Shown one piece after another: positions 52,301 to 61,692 of a DNA stretch of 64,000 nucleotides. The position numbers were made by a program, and so were the translations under genes. The DNA is from JASLQO01 sp002327525. Its GTDB lineage: Bacteria; Pseudomonadota; Gammaproteobacteria; Pseudomonadales; Azotimanducaceae. How positions within the stretch are numbered: the stretch's first letter is position 1; every line of letters starts with the position of its first letter. The notes under the pieces are model-generated. The model was not told where the DNA came from. It worked only from the letters and a program-made list of their open reading frames with translations, and ran no database searches. The stretch lies in assembly GCA_030744435.1 (NCBI GenBank), contig JASLQO010000019.1:1-64000 (forward strand), read 5' to 3'.

Positions 52301-52801
52301 ATGAATGCATGGTGGCGGATCATGTTGGTGATCTGGTTGGCGAGTATCGGGGCGGCGGCGGCCGATGATCGGAGGGCTGTGTATGGACGCTGGGCGAGCG
52401 AGGGCTCGATAATCGAGGTGAGTGACGCCGCCGGGACGTTGAGCGCTCGCGTCATTGCACTCAAGGATCCGGGCTATCTCGAGGGGGAAGAATATGGTCC
52501 CGTCGGAACACCGAGGCGCGATGATCTCAATCCTGCGAAGGCCTTGCGCACGCGTGCCATCCTCGGCATGGAACTGCTCACCGACTACGAGTGGGGCGAT
52601 GACCAGTGGCAGGGCCGAATCTACGACCCGGAATCCGGCAAAACCTACTCTTCGAAAATGTGGCGTGAAGGCAGCGAACTGCACATGCGCGGCTACATTG
52701 GCTTTTCGTTGTTGGGGCGTACGGCGGTGTTTCTGCCGGTTGCGAGCTGCGCTGCGAACATACCGCTCATGCTCGAGAATGCGGAGCTGACGGGGTGCTA
52801 G
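52301..52801 (+). CDS. DUF2147 secreted protein
   Basis: A 166-aa protein with a signal peptide (about 1-20, MNAWWRIMLVIWLASIGAAA). The DUF2147 core follows: VYGRWASEGSIIEVSDAAGTLSARV, GMELLTDYEWGDDQWQGRIYDPESGKTYSSKM and LHMRGYIGFSLLGRTAVF. This family of exported beta-barrel-like proteins has no firm role. ATG 52301 is chosen to give a clean signal peptide. Confidence 0.87.
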   Translation: MNAWWRIMLVIWLASIGAAAADDRRAVYGRWASEGSIIEVSDAAGTLSARVIALKDPGYLEGEEYGPVGTPRRDDLNPAKALRTRAILGMELLTDYEWGDDQWQGRIYDPESGKTYSSKMWREGSELHMRGYIGFSLLGRTAVFLPVASCAANIPLMLENAELTGC

Positions 52802-52806
52802 GAGAA

Positions 52807-53420
52807 TGCAGGATAGAAGCGAGAATCGTCTATGTGTTGAAGGCTATTGCGTTGTTTTGCGCGCTGCCGCCTGGCCGGGCTTATGCACACCACACAGGGA
52901 GCATCTGGTCGAGGAAATCATCGTCTAGGGGCGCTCGGAAAGCCAGAAGGGCATGCCCGTCAAACCGGCGGTGGGTGAGCGCCGGATCGGTGCGGTTCGG
53001 GGAGGACTTTCTACTCGCTGCGGTGGAACTCACCAGCAACGACGTACCCTGGGAGCTGCCGGTCGAGGTGGAGAAGATCAATGCGCTCGTGAAGTATTCG
53101 AGCCACCTGGGCGACGCGGACGCGCGCGTCATCCTTACGTTCTACGACAACACTTGGAATGCCACCGACCAGCTGTCGGACCGGCTGGTGTCGTTGGGAC
53201 AGCTCGACAGGTTCGGCGGTGGTGAATGCCAACGTTGGTTACGAGTTCGAGCATTGGGAATTCAGGTTGGAGATTCTGAATCTGTTCAATTCCGAGGACG
53301 ATGACATCGCCTATTTTTTTGAATCGAGGTTGCCAGGTGAAATGAGTGCGGCGCAAGACGTGTACTTCCACCCGGTGATACAGCGCAGTGTCCGGTTGAG
53401 TGCGCGGTACAAATTCTGAG
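52807..53420 (+). pseudogene. TonB-dependent receptor remnant
   Basis: Only fragments of a receptor normally over 700 aa remain, in different frames. HLVEEIIV with an in-frame TAG then GRSESQKGM is the start of the plug. FLLAAVELTSNDVPWELP, EKINALVKYSS and FYDNTWNATDQ come from the mid-barrel. NANVGYEFEHWEFRLEILNLF to VRLSARYKF is the C-terminal strand ending in Phe. Large internal deletions, frame changes and a stop make it non-functional. A signal-like VYVLKAIALFCALPPG lies in a further frame. Confidence 0.8.
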
Positions 53421-53428
53421 CCCTGTCC

Positions 53429-54115
53429 TCAGCCCATGATGGAGTGCCAGGTCTCGAGGTCTTTGATGTTGAGGTAGACGTTTTGCGTCTTGCATTCACC
53501 CATGGTGGCGTTGGGTACACTCGAGTAGTTGTGCCCGGGTAGCAACAGGGTATCGTCCGGCAGACCTTTGAGTTTCTGTAGGCTGTGGTACATCTCCTCG
53601 GTATCCGAGCCCGCCAGGTCCACACGGCCGCAGCCGTCGATGAACAGCGTATCGCCCGACACCAGCGTATTTCTGATTTTGAAACACTGAGAACCCGGCG
53701 TGTGCCCTGGTGTGTGCAGAAATTCTACTTCGATCTCTCCGATGGAGAGCTTGTCACCAGACGCCACCTTGACAAGGTCCGAGTCGGATAAGCCACTCAC
53801 CTTCCTGACACCGTCCGCCTCATGCTGGTGCGTGTAGGCCTTCACGGGATTGACGCTCATGAGATCAGCGAGCCCGGCGATGTTGTTGCTCGCGATGTCG
53901 CCGCCGATGTGATCGGGGTGGTAGTGCGTCACGAGCGCCGCAGTCAGCTTGTAGCCCTGTTCGTTGATGTGGTTCACCAGACCTTCCACGTCCCAGGCCG
54001 GGTCCACGACCGCCACCTCGCGAGTGGTGCGAGATCCGACGATGTACGTGAAGTTCTGCATGGGTCCGATCGGTATCTGCTCGACGATCAGCTCCGGTTC
54101 CTGCTCGTAGGTCAT
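53429..54115 (-). CDS. MBL-fold metallo-hydrolase (glyoxalase II-like)
   Basis: A 228-aa hydrolase with the metal motif THYHPDHIGGD (HxHxDH), HTPGHTPGS, SGDTLFIDGCGRVDL and PGHNYS. The layout resembles hydroxyacylglutathione hydrolase or persulfide dioxygenase-like proteins. SMP-like N-terminal IPIGPMQNFTYIV is the usual first strand pair. The substrate is not certain. Confidence 0.87.
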   Translation of the reverse strand: MTYEQEPELIVEQIPIGPMQNFTYIVGSRTTREVAVVDPAWDVEGLVNHINEQGYKLTAALVTHYHPDHIGGDIASNNIAGLADLMSVNPVKAYTHQHEADGVRKVSGLSDSDLVKVASGDKLSIGEIEVEFLHTPGHTPGSQCFKIRNTLVSGDTLFIDGCGRVDLAGSDTEEMYHSLQKLKGLPDDTLLLPGHNYSSVPNATMGECKTQNVYLNIKDLETWHSIMG

Positions 54116-54137
54116 GGTGTTTCCTCGTGTTCTCGCC

Positions 54138-56324
54138 TCAGCGAGATGCGGTTTGCGATGGATAGGGTAAAACGGTACGCGATTCGATATTGGGGGCGAG
54201 GTCCTCGGGCAGCCACCAGGAAGGCTTCATGCGTCGTTCGCTGAACAGATGCTCGGCCTGGTCGTCGTAATGGGTCGAGTCGGGGCGATCGCTCTGGCCC
54301 ACGGGTAGATAGATCCAGCTCCGAATGGGCTTTGACAGAACGACGAGCTGGGTGGACGTCTGGCCGTGTCTGCCGTGGCGCTGAAAACTGTCGTCAGGCT
54401 CCCCGTATCCCATTGAGCGCAGCGTGGTCAATCCCCAGCGGTCTCCGCCGCCACCACCCACCGGCCACGAACGGTCATCGCGTCCTACCCGGTAGACATC
54501 GCCCCAAACGGCCCCGTCCCCGAGTTCCGTGGTCAACCGGGACATGGCCGCGCCGAAGGTCTGCGCGATGACCTCGTACTGCGCCTCGGAGAGCTCGATG
54601 GTCTTTGGTGTCCGTCCGCTCACCAACGCGTAGTGGTCGTCGATTGCCGATCTCAGCGCCGCGCCACCCGGGTGTTCTTCAAGCTGGTAGCGCCAGTAGG
54701 CATACTTGAGCGCGGCGGCGGAATCGCGGGTCAGACGGCCGTCCCACGCGAGTATTGCGTCGACATGGGCGTTGTCCACCACGGCACGGCTCAGAACATC
54801 GAGCCATCGCGCGAGCCCATAGGGGCGGGTGTCCACCGCCCACGCGAGCGCTTCATCGACGGTCACGTCCGCGTCGCCGCTCAGCAGCTCCAGTGCGCGC
54901 GCGCCTCGCTGATTGGTCCAGCCAGCCCGTGCCGGGCCGTATCCCGGACCCGAATAGAGATAGTCGGGTTGGGCGTCCAGCGAAAACGGGCCGTCCGGGA
55001 TCATGGCGTCTGGCGGGATATTGCAGTTTTGCAGATAGCCCTGAGGTGGATTGACGACTTGCAGATGGTCGGAGGCCGGATGAACGCCTTGCCACTCGCT
55101 CGCACTGGTGCTGCCGTCTACTGGACGGGACCAATCGTAGCCGTCGGGGCGCACCGGTACGCGGCCGGTGCGCTGGTAGTAGATGTTACCGGAGGTGTCC
55201 GCCACCATAACGTTCTGCGGAAACATCGCGAGCGTGGCGCAGGCCTCCATGGCACCGCGGTAGTCTTTAGCGAAGTTCAGTTTTTCCCAGGCGAGGATGC
55301 GGTCGGTGTCCGCCGTGTACGGCACCTTGGCGGCGTAAGCGCGCTCACCCTGCGTCGCGACGATGGGTCCGTGATGCGAGAAGCGCAAGCGATATGTCCG
55401 CGCATCTGCACGCGCCACATCGAGCGTCACCTCGGTTGATCGGATGTCACGCCAGGCGCCGTCATAGAGATACTGCTCTGGATCATCCGGATTCAGCTGC
55501 AACTCGTAGACATCGGCCGTGTCGGGCCCACCGGTGGTCATGGCCCAGGCGACATCGGCGTTGTGCCCTAGACCGATATAGGGTGAGCCAGCGAGTCCCA
55601 CGCCGCTTCCGTGCCAATCACCCGCGTGCACGCGCATCTCCCAGAATCTGGATGGCCCCCACCACGAGAGATGGGGGTCGATCAGCAACATGGCGTCGCC
55701 ATTGGCGGTTCGATGCGGAGAGATCGCCCACTGATTGGAACCGCGATTTGCCGTGACGAAGCCAGGCTCGATACCGGCCCGGCGCAGATCCTCAAGAGCT
55801 TCGTCGATGGACCAGTTGTACAAAAACATGCGCCCAAACGCATCCACCATGGCGGAGGTCACCTCGTGGTGACGCCAGAAGTCCGGCACGTCCTCCGGAT
55901 GTGTACCATAGAAGGCGTTGATGCCCGCCGTGTACGCGTCTATGTAGGCGCGGTGCCTGGTATCGAGTGATGCAGTGGCAGCCTTGCCGTTACCATAGTG
56001 GTTGAACAGGTGGCTGAGGAGATCGATCGGGATGCCATCCTCGCCGTTCACCTCGGATAGTTCGCCCATGGCGATCTTGAGGTTCAGCAGCAGCTGCATC
56101 GGACGGTCCTCTGCCTGCGCATAGCCCTGGGCAAACAGGCCCGCTTCCACCGTTGGTGCGTAGATGTGCGGTATGCCCCAGGTGTCGCGGTAGAGTACAG
56201 TCTTGCCGATATCGGCTCCCTCACCGGGCAGCGGATCGGAGGCTTCAGAAGCCTTTGAGACGTCCGAAGGCGAGCAACCGGTCGCCGTGAGGACAAAGCC
56301 CAGCAGCGCGATGCGTTTCAGCAT
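54138..56324 (-). CDS. Penicillin acylase-family (Ntn hydrolase) lipoprotein
   Basis: A 728-aa exported amidase precursor. The lipobox ends TATGC at Cys17. An alpha chain precursor (about 30-190) precedes the autocleavage site RGSN, where Ser196 becomes the N-terminal nucleophile. The beta chain follows (QWAISPHRTANGDAMLLIDPHL, then SPYIGLGHNADVAWAMTTGG). These enzymes hydrolyse acyl amides, including acyl-homoserine lactones in some cases; the substrate here is unknown. ATG 56324 is chosen for the lipoprotein signal; the frame extends to 56531 inside the next gene. Confidence 0.9.
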   Translation of the reverse strand: MLKRIALLGFVLTATGCSPSDVSKASEASDPLPGEGADIGKTVLYRDTWGIPHIYAPTVEAGLFAQGYAQAEDRPMQLLLNLKIAMGELSEVNGEDGIPIDLLSHLFNHYGNGKAATASLDTRHRAYIDAYTAGINAFYGTHPEDVPDFWRHHEVTSAMVDAFGRMFLYNWSIDEALEDLRRAGIEPGFVTANRGSNQWAISPHRTANGDAMLLIDPHLSWWGPSRFWEMRVHAGDWHGSGVGLAGSPYIGLGHNADVAWAMTTGGPDTADVYELQLNPDDPEQYLYDGAWRDIRSTEVTLDVARADARTYRLRFSHHGPIVATQGERAYAAKVPYTADTDRILAWEKLNFAKDYRGAMEACATLAMFPQNVMVADTSGNIYYQRTGRVPVRPDGYDWSRPVDGSTSASEWQGVHPASDHLQVVNPPQGYLQNCNIPPDAMIPDGPFSLDAQPDYLYSGPGYGPARAGWTNQRGARALELLSGDADVTVDEALAWAVDTRPYGLARWLDVLSRAVVDNAHVDAILAWDGRLTRDSAAALKYAYWRYQLEEHPGGAALRSAIDDHYALVSGRTPKTIELSEAQYEVIAQTFGAAMSRLTTELGDGAVWGDVYRVGRDDRSWPVGGGGGDRWGLTTLRSMGYGEPDDSFQRHGRHGQTSTQLVVLSKPIRSWIYLPVGQSDRPDSTHYDDQAEHLFSERRMKPSWWLPEDLAPNIESRTVLPYPSQTASR

Positions 56325-56326
56325 GG

Positions 56327-57391
56327 TCAGAACCGTTCGTTTTTTGCGGTCAAACAGATCATACCGATCTCCGAGGCCGATCCCAGTCGCATCACCGGGC
56401 CCCAGGTACCGGTACCCGAGGATACGTTCAGCACCATCGTACCGATATGATAGACACCACTGAGGCGTCGGAACATCCGACGAACCAGAAAGTTGAACGG
56501 GAAGATCTGTCCGGCGTGAGTATGGCCGCACAGCATCAGATGGACACCCCAGTCGGCGGCCGCCTCCGCGCCGTCCGGTCGGTGATACAGGAGAATGCGG
56601 AAATGACCCGGCAGTGCTTCGATGGCCGGCAGAAAGCGTTTCACCTGCGAACGTGAATCAGCGTCGTCGATGGCGATGATCTGCAGGTCGCCGACCTCCA
56701 CGGATTCATTGCGCAGTACATGCACGCCCAGATTGCGCAGGCGCTCGCAGATGTCCTCCAGGCCGACGTATCGCTCGTGATTACCGGCACAGAAATAGGC
56801 GGGGGCGTCGAGTCTGGCCAGCGATGCCAGTTCCTCCTCGCCGACGGCGTGAAAGTCGATCAGGTCGCCGGTGATCATCACCACATCCGGTTGCAGCATG
56901 TTCAGCCGTTCGATCACGCGCTCCAGAAAACCGCTGCGTCGTGATCCTACATGCACGTCGCTGATCTGAGCGATCCGTAGCCCACCGACGTACGCGGGCG
57001 CGGCAACGTCGATGTCAGTCACGCGCAGTCGCTGAGCATTGAGGAAGGCATACAGACAAAGCACGGCGGTGATGAGGACGAGTGTCCAGCCCGCGGTGGC
57101 AGGATGTAGTGGCAACGCGAGATTCATCGCCTCGAACGCCAATACGGGTATAAACGCCATGAAATAGCAGCCCAGCCAGGTGAAGGCGAGTGCGGCACAC
57201 ACGCGCGTGAATCGGCCCGAGCGCCACTCATAGAGCATTCGCGGTAACAGTGGGGCGACGATGACGGTGAGTAGAAACGGGGTGTTGAACGCAACCTGTG
57301 GTGCGATCAGATCGATGATCCGCAGCACCGGATAGATCAGCAGGCCGAAGTAGAAGGTCGTAATGACGATGGCGCTGAACAGGCGCAGCAT
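56327..57391 (-). CDS. Membrane metallophosphoesterase (YkuE-like)
   Basis: A 354-aa protein. Four N-terminal membrane segments (about 1-120) precede a calcineurin-like domain with ISDVHVGS, GDLIDFH, GNHERY and CGHTHAGQIF. It ends 3 bp before the acylase start and begins 3 bp after the PMI-like gene, so three genes share one unit. Related to YkuE/YaeI-type phosphodiesterases. Confidence 0.88.
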   Translation of the reverse strand: MLRLFSAIVITTFYFGLLIYPVLRIIDLIAPQVAFNTPFLLTVIVAPLLPRMLYEWRSGRFTRVCAALAFTWLGCYFMAFIPVLAFEAMNLALPLHPATAGWTLVLITAVLCLYAFLNAQRLRVTDIDVAAPAYVGGLRIAQISDVHVGSRRSGFLERVIERLNMLQPDVVMITGDLIDFHAVGEEELASLARLDAPAYFCAGNHERYVGLEDICERLRNLGVHVLRNESVEVGDLQIIAIDDADSRSQVKRFLPAIEALPGHFRILLYHRPDGAEAAADWGVHLMLCGHTHAGQIFPFNFLVRRMFRRLSGVYHIGTMVLNVSSGTGTWGPVMRLGSASEIGMICLTAKNERF

Positions 57392-57393
57392 CG

Positions 57394-58587
57394 CTACAGA
57401 TCGGGAGCGGCGATGAGACAGTGTGCCGTGGCCTGCTCCTCTTCAGCCGACTCCGAGGGCTCCGAGGAGTCGGACGTGATAGCGCAGCCGATCATCGCAG
57501 AATGCGGCACCAGGCATGCCTCCTCGGGTTGCAGAAGCAGCGAGCCGACCCGCACCGGTGCGTCCACCGCGCAACAGATCGCGTAGGGTAGAGACGCCGG
57601 CAGATTGACGGTGCGTCCGGCGTCGAGGGTCGCCCGCAGCACTCCGAAATCGGGAAACGATACGATCCGCTCGAGCCCTGCGTCGGTGCGTTCGAAGGCC
57701 GGTGAAGGCGCCGCGTCCAGGCGCATATGGGCAACCGCGCGCTCGCTGTCCCAGTGATTCTGAGTAAGCACTTCCTGTGCAAAAGACACGACTAGACGTT
57801 CGTAGGTCGGCGTCTGGAACTCGACGACTCGAACACCGTGCTGCAGAGAATGTGGCAGCCAGGTGGGAACGACTACCACGTCACCGACGCGTAGCGCTCG
57901 CAGCGCCGTGAAGCGTTCCATTTCCGCCCGTGCTTCGTTTTCCGCGCGTAAAAGTCGTTTCATCGAAGCCTCACCGCCTGCGTCGATGGCGCGGCGCACG
58001 CGCTCGTAGGCATGCACCGCGTCGAGATAGGCACTGCGAAAGCCCTCGTCGTTGCCATACTCCGCGCGAATCGTCTGGTTCATCCCGTAGCGGATATATC
58101 CCGTACCGTCTGGCCAGGCTTGCGGATCGACCGCGGTCACCACATAGACCTCGCGCTTTTGTTCGTGCACCTCGAAGTAGAGATCGCCCAGCACCGGTTC
58201 CGGCCGGGGGTCCAGCACCTTCAGCAGCACAATGGGGGCATCGCGAGTCAGAAGCCCAGGAGCACTCGCGACATAGTGAGACAAGGGCAATCGCGTACCA
58301 TCGGTGGCCACGACCCGGCTTTCCCCGCGTGCCTCGATACCGGAGTACCAGATTTCCCGGCCCCAGGGCTTCTCGACGGATACGGTCTCGAGCCTCACGG
58401 GCTGGTCGGGATAAATACACCCGCCCGCGATAGCGATCGCAATGCGCTGTCCGTCTCGCCGAAAACACACGTCCAGTTCCACGATATCTGGTTGCGGTAG
58501 CCAGTTGCGCCGCAGCGCAATCGTGAGGCTCAGTGGCTGGGGTTGTGCAGTGCCCAGCCAGGTGATGAGTTCCGGCGCATCCGGCAT
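57394..58587 (-). CDS. Class I mannose-6-phosphate isomerase-like protein
   Basis: A 397-aa protein. VEKPWGREIWYSGIEARGES is the PMI-like signature. GDLYFEVHEQKREVYVVTAV and VVPTWLPHSLQHGVRVVEFQTP resemble cupin strands with metal-binding His and Glu. The C-terminus has a second cupin-like segment (GLERIVSFPDF...). Similar proteins are annotated as class I PMI, but activity is not demonstrated. ATG 58587 is preferred to 58671. Confidence 0.75.
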   Translation of the reverse strand: MPDAPELITWLGTAQPQPLSLTIALRRNWLPQPDIVELDVCFRRDGQRIAIAIAGGCIYPDQPVRLETVSVEKPWGREIWYSGIEARGESRVVATDGTRLPLSHYVASAPGLLTRDAPIVLLKVLDPRPEPVLGDLYFEVHEQKREVYVVTAVDPQAWPDGTGYIRYGMNQTIRAEYGNDEGFRSAYLDAVHAYERVRRAIDAGGEASMKRLLRAENEARAEMERFTALRALRVGDVVVVPTWLPHSLQHGVRVVEFQTPTYERLVVSFAQEVLTQNHWDSERAVAHMRLDAAPSPAFERTDAGLERIVSFPDFGVLRATLDAGRTVNLPASLPYAICCAVDAPVRVGSLLLQPEEACLVPHSAMIGCAITSDSSEPSESAEEEQATAHCLIAAPDL

Positions 58588-58798
58588 GGTAGAGAGTTTC
58601 GTCTGTGTGAGGATGACAACATAGCGTGACAGATACGGATAAGCACGTGTGCGGGTTGTGACTCGTAGCATTATGGCCGCTGTTCGTGTCTGAGTTCACC
58701 CATAGTGATGAGCGATGGCGAAACGTTCGTCTGTGGCGGTTCCTGCAAGATCGAGCGTAGCGTGCAGGGCTATCGGCAAGTAGGGAACTTTTTCAGGG

Positions 58799-59528
58799 AT
58801 GACGGAAGTAAGTGTTGCGCTTGCATGCGCAGACGGCTTGGGGGAGGGCCCGTGGTGGGATGTGACGAGCCAGGCGTTGCGGCGGGTGGACATCTACGGG
58901 CAGAAAGTGCCCCGCTGGGAGCCGGAGAGTGGCGAGGGGCGTAGCTGGACAATGCCCGAGCCGGTGGGTTGCTTTGTTCCGGGTGCTAGCGGCCTGGGTG
59001 GGATCGTTGCCATGCGCAACGCGCTTGCATGGTTTGAGTTCGAGTCGAGCCCGGACGCGGAAGTCATGTGGCTGCTCGATATCTACCTACGTCGCCGGGG
59101 AGGGCGTGCGCTTCAACGACGGTAAGTGCGACCGTTCCGGCAGGTTCTGGATGGGGACCATGGACGAGGCCGAACAAGGTGCGGTGGGAGCGCTCTGCTC
59201 ATATCAGGGCGAGGTACCCATACGGGTAGAGGTGGAAGGTGTGACGGTATCCAACGATCTCGGCTGGAGCCCGCATGACAAGGCCTGCTACTACACGGAT
59301 TCGGGTGCACGGACGATCTGGGTCCACGAGGTGTCGCCACGCGGTGGGCTGGGTGCGCGATAGGTGTTCGCGCGCGACGAAGATTGCGCGCCGGATGGAC
59401 TCACGGTGGATGCCGAGGGCTACGTCTGGAGTGCGAAGTGGGACGGAGGCCGTGTGGTCCGCTATGCGCCGGATGGTGCTGTCGATCGCGTGATAAAGGT
59501 GCCCGCGAAGACACCGTTCGACCCCTGA
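58799..59528 (+). pseudogene. SMP-30/gluconolactonase-like gene, frameshifted and truncated
   Basis: GLGEGPWWDVTSQALRRVDI opens the beta-propeller in one frame. After a frameshift near 59090 the next frame gives VRFNDGKCDRSGRFWMGTM, SNDLGWSPHDKACYYTDSG and IWVHEV. An in-frame TAG at 59361-59363 interrupts it. It resumes with DEDCAPDGLTVDAEGYVWSA (metal Asp region) and stops at 59528, before the expected PxxRPTSCxF block. Two lesions plus a missing end make it non-functional. Confidence 0.8.
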
Positions 59529-59616
59529 TCCACTTTTCATACAATGTCCGAATGCTGCCAGTTTTTTAGATGTCGGCGGGCTATAGTGCGCTCGATCATC
59601 TGAAGACGAAACTGAC

Positions 59617-61047
59617 ATGCTGCCAACGGAGGAGGTTTGCGAACGGGCGCGAATGGCCCGAGATCCGAGGTTCGACGGGCGTTTCGTTGTCGGGGTGCTC
59701 ACGACGGGAATCTATTGCCGCCCCATCTGCCCGGCGCGTATTCCGGCAGAAGAGAACGTGCGCTACTACGCAACACCGGCCGCTGCTCAGGATGCGGGCT
59801 ATCGGCCCTGCTTGCGCTGCCGTCCGGAAAATGCCAGTCGCTTGCCGGAGTGGACGCTGGCCAGCGACACCGTGGTGCGCGGTCTGCGCTACATAGAGGC
59901 CGGTTATCTGAACACCCACCGGGTCGGTGAGCTTGCACATGTCATTGGTGGTTCCGAGCGGCAACTAAACCGCGTATTCAATGGGGAACTCGGGGCCACT
60001 CCGGCGAGCCTCGCGCGGGCACAGCGCGTGGAACTTGCGAAGCGCCTGATTGATCACAGCGGTATGCCGCTCGCCGATGTGGCGATGGAAGCCGGGTATG
60101 GCAGCGTGCGGCGATTCAACGACGAGATGAAAGCGATTTTCGGGTGTGTGCCGTCCGCGCTAAGGCGCTCGCGCTTGCACCGTGGCTGGGCGGGCGTGTG
60201 CGTTACTCTGCCAGTGCGGGCTCCATACAATGCCGATTGGGTATTCGACTTCCTCGACAAGCGTGCGCTCGCCGGAGTGGAGGTGGTGGAGGGGCTGACC
60301 TATCGCCGCAAGGTTGCGGCTGCGGAGAACGAATCCGCCTGGATCACGGTGAGTTGGGAGGGGGACGCTCTGAAGTTGTGTGTCCCGGCGGGCGTGGTGG
60401 AATCGATGAGCCGGGTCATGACGCGTGTTCGGCGAGTGTTCGACCTGGGTGCCGATTCGAGTGTGATCGATGCGCATCTCGCGGAAGATCCACTGCTCGC
60501 GCCCTGGGTCGCGCGGGCCGGCGGCTTGCGAGTGCCGGGGGCATGGGATGGATTCGAGACCGGGGTGCGGGCCATTCTGGGGCAGCAGGTCAGTGTGGCC
60601 AGAGCGACCGATCTTGCCAACAAGTTGATCGGCGCCTACGGTGAGTTCGGTCTGTTTCCGGTTCCCGAGGTGCTGGCGGATAGCAATCCCGCTGAAATCG
60701 GTATGCCGGGTCGGCGGAGCAATGCCATATCGCTGCTGGCGCGCAGCGTACGTGATGGTGAATTGCAACTCGATGAGTGTGCTGATCCTGACGTGTTGCA
60801 TGGGAATCTGTGTGATATCGACGGCATCGGCCCATGGACCGCCTCGTACATGTGTCTGCGCGTGGCGCGAGATCCCAATGCGTTTCCAGAAAGCGACTGG
60901 GTGGTTCTGAAAATGCTGGAAGCGACACCGGCGCAGGCGCGGCGCCTGGCTCAAGACTGGGCTCCCTGGCGTGGGTATGCGCTGATGTATTTGTGGTTTC
61001 GTGCCGGGATGGAGCGGCAACGGAGTGCGGGAAAACGGAGCAGTTGA
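59617..61047 (+). CDS. Ada/AlkA fusion: methylated-DNA sensor plus 3-methyladenine glycosylase
   Basis: A 476-aa bifunctional repair protein. The N-terminal Ada domain has the methyl-accepting zinc cysteines Cys34, Cys38, Cys65 and Cys68 (CRPICPAR, CLRC). An AraC-type helix-turn-helix follows (about 85-185), then an AlkA N-domain and a HhH-GPD glycosylase domain (about 300-460: ILGQQVSVARA, IDGIGPWTASYMCLRV, FPESD with candidate catalytic Asp). This Ada-AlkA layout (lacking Ada's C-terminal methyltransferase) is compatible with transcriptional control of, and base excision by, one polypeptide. The methyltransferase is encoded separately just downstream. Confidence 0.93.
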   Translation: MLPTEEVCERARMARDPRFDGRFVVGVLTTGIYCRPICPARIPAEENVRYYATPAAAQDAGYRPCLRCRPENASRLPEWTLASDTVVRGLRYIEAGYLNTHRVGELAHVIGGSERQLNRVFNGELGATPASLARAQRVELAKRLIDHSGMPLADVAMEAGYGSVRRFNDEMKAIFGCVPSALRRSRLHRGWAGVCVTLPVRAPYNADWVFDFLDKRALAGVEVVEGLTYRRKVAAAENESAWITVSWEGDALKLCVPAGVVESMSRVMTRVRRVFDLGADSSVIDAHLAEDPLLAPWVARAGGLRVPGAWDGFETGVRAILGQQVSVARATDLANKLIGAYGEFGLFPVPEVLADSNPAEIGMPGRRSNAISLLARSVRDGELQLDECADPDVLHGNLCDIDGIGPWTASYMCLRVARDPNAFPESDWVVLKMLEATPAQARRLAQDWAPWRGYALMYLWFRAGMERQRSAGKRSS

Positions 61048-61048
61048 G

Positions 61049-61549
61049 ATGACAGAAAACGTATTCTATACGGTAATGGACAGTCCGATCGGATTGCTCA
61101 CGCTGGCGGGCTCGCGCACTGCGTTGAAGATCGTCGGCTTCTCCAGCGGCACCAGGGCGCGAGGCGCCGAGGCCGAATGGGAGCGATATGACGAACCGTT
61201 CAGGCAGGCGCGAAAACAACTCACCCAGTATTTCGAAGGTCAGCGGAGGAGTTTCGACCTGGAACTCGCGCCGGACACGACGCCGTTCCAGGGTCGGGTG
61301 CTCGAGGCGCTGATGGGGATCCCATACGGCGAGACACGCAGTTACCGGGACATCGCCGTCGATCTCGGCAACCCCGGGGCGATGCGAGCGGTAGGCAACG
61401 CCAACGGCAACAACCCGATACCGATCATCATTCCCTGCCACCGGGTCATCGCCAGCAACGGATCCTTGACAGGTTTTGGCGGGGGTCTCGACAGCAAACG
61501 CTTCCTGCTGGATCTGGAACGCAGCCAGTCGGGGCTGTTTGCCTTGTGA
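61049..61549 (+). CDS. ogt: Methylated-DNA-protein cysteine methyltransferase
   Basis: A 166-aa suicide repair enzyme removing methyl groups from O6-methylguanine. The active-site IPCHRV contains Cys130. FQGRVLEALMGIPYGETRSYRDIA is the DNA-binding helix region, and GGGLDSKRFLLDLE the C-terminus. ATG 61049 is chosen; it begins 1 bp after the Ada/AlkA stop, so the two are one operon. Probably supplies the activity missing from the fused Ada. Confidence 0.95.
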   Translation: MTENVFYTVMDSPIGLLTLAGSRTALKIVGFSSGTRARGAEAEWERYDEPFRQARKQLTQYFEGQRRSFDLELAPDTTPFQGRVLEALMGIPYGETRSYRDIAVDLGNPGAMRAVGNANGNNPIPIIIPCHRVIASNGSLTGFGGGLDSKRFLLDLERSQSGLFAL

Positions 61550-61565
61550 GTAACTAGATAGTTAC
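61550..61565. promoter_or_regulatory. Palindromic operator 1 for the TetR regulator
   Basis: GTAACTA-GA-TAGTTAC, a perfect 7-bp inverted repeat with a 2-bp centre, directly after the ogt stop codon. First of three near-identical sites ahead of tetR. Confidence 0.75.
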
Positions 61566-61593
61566 TTCCGGTCAGGCCGCTTTCGAGTAAAAC

Positions 61594-61609
61594 GTAACTA
61601 TATAGTTAC
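61594..61609. promoter_or_regulatory. Palindromic operator 2 for the TetR regulator
   Basis: GTAACTA-TA-TAGTTAC, identical arms to operator 1. Its centre is 44 bp from that of operator 1. Confidence 0.78.
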
Positions 61610-61656
61610 TAATGGATGGTGAGACCCGCACGCCTTGCCAGGCGGTTTTAAATTAT

Positions 61657-61672
61657 GTAACTATTTAGTTAC
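61657..61672. promoter_or_regulatory. Palindromic operator 3 for the TetR regulator
   Basis: GTAACTA-TT-TAGTTAC, same arms, centre 63 bp from operator 2 and about 20 bp before the tetR ATG, placing it where a repressor could block its own promoter. Confidence 0.78.
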
Positions 61673-61692
61673 TTCCGTTACCAAGGGCAGTC

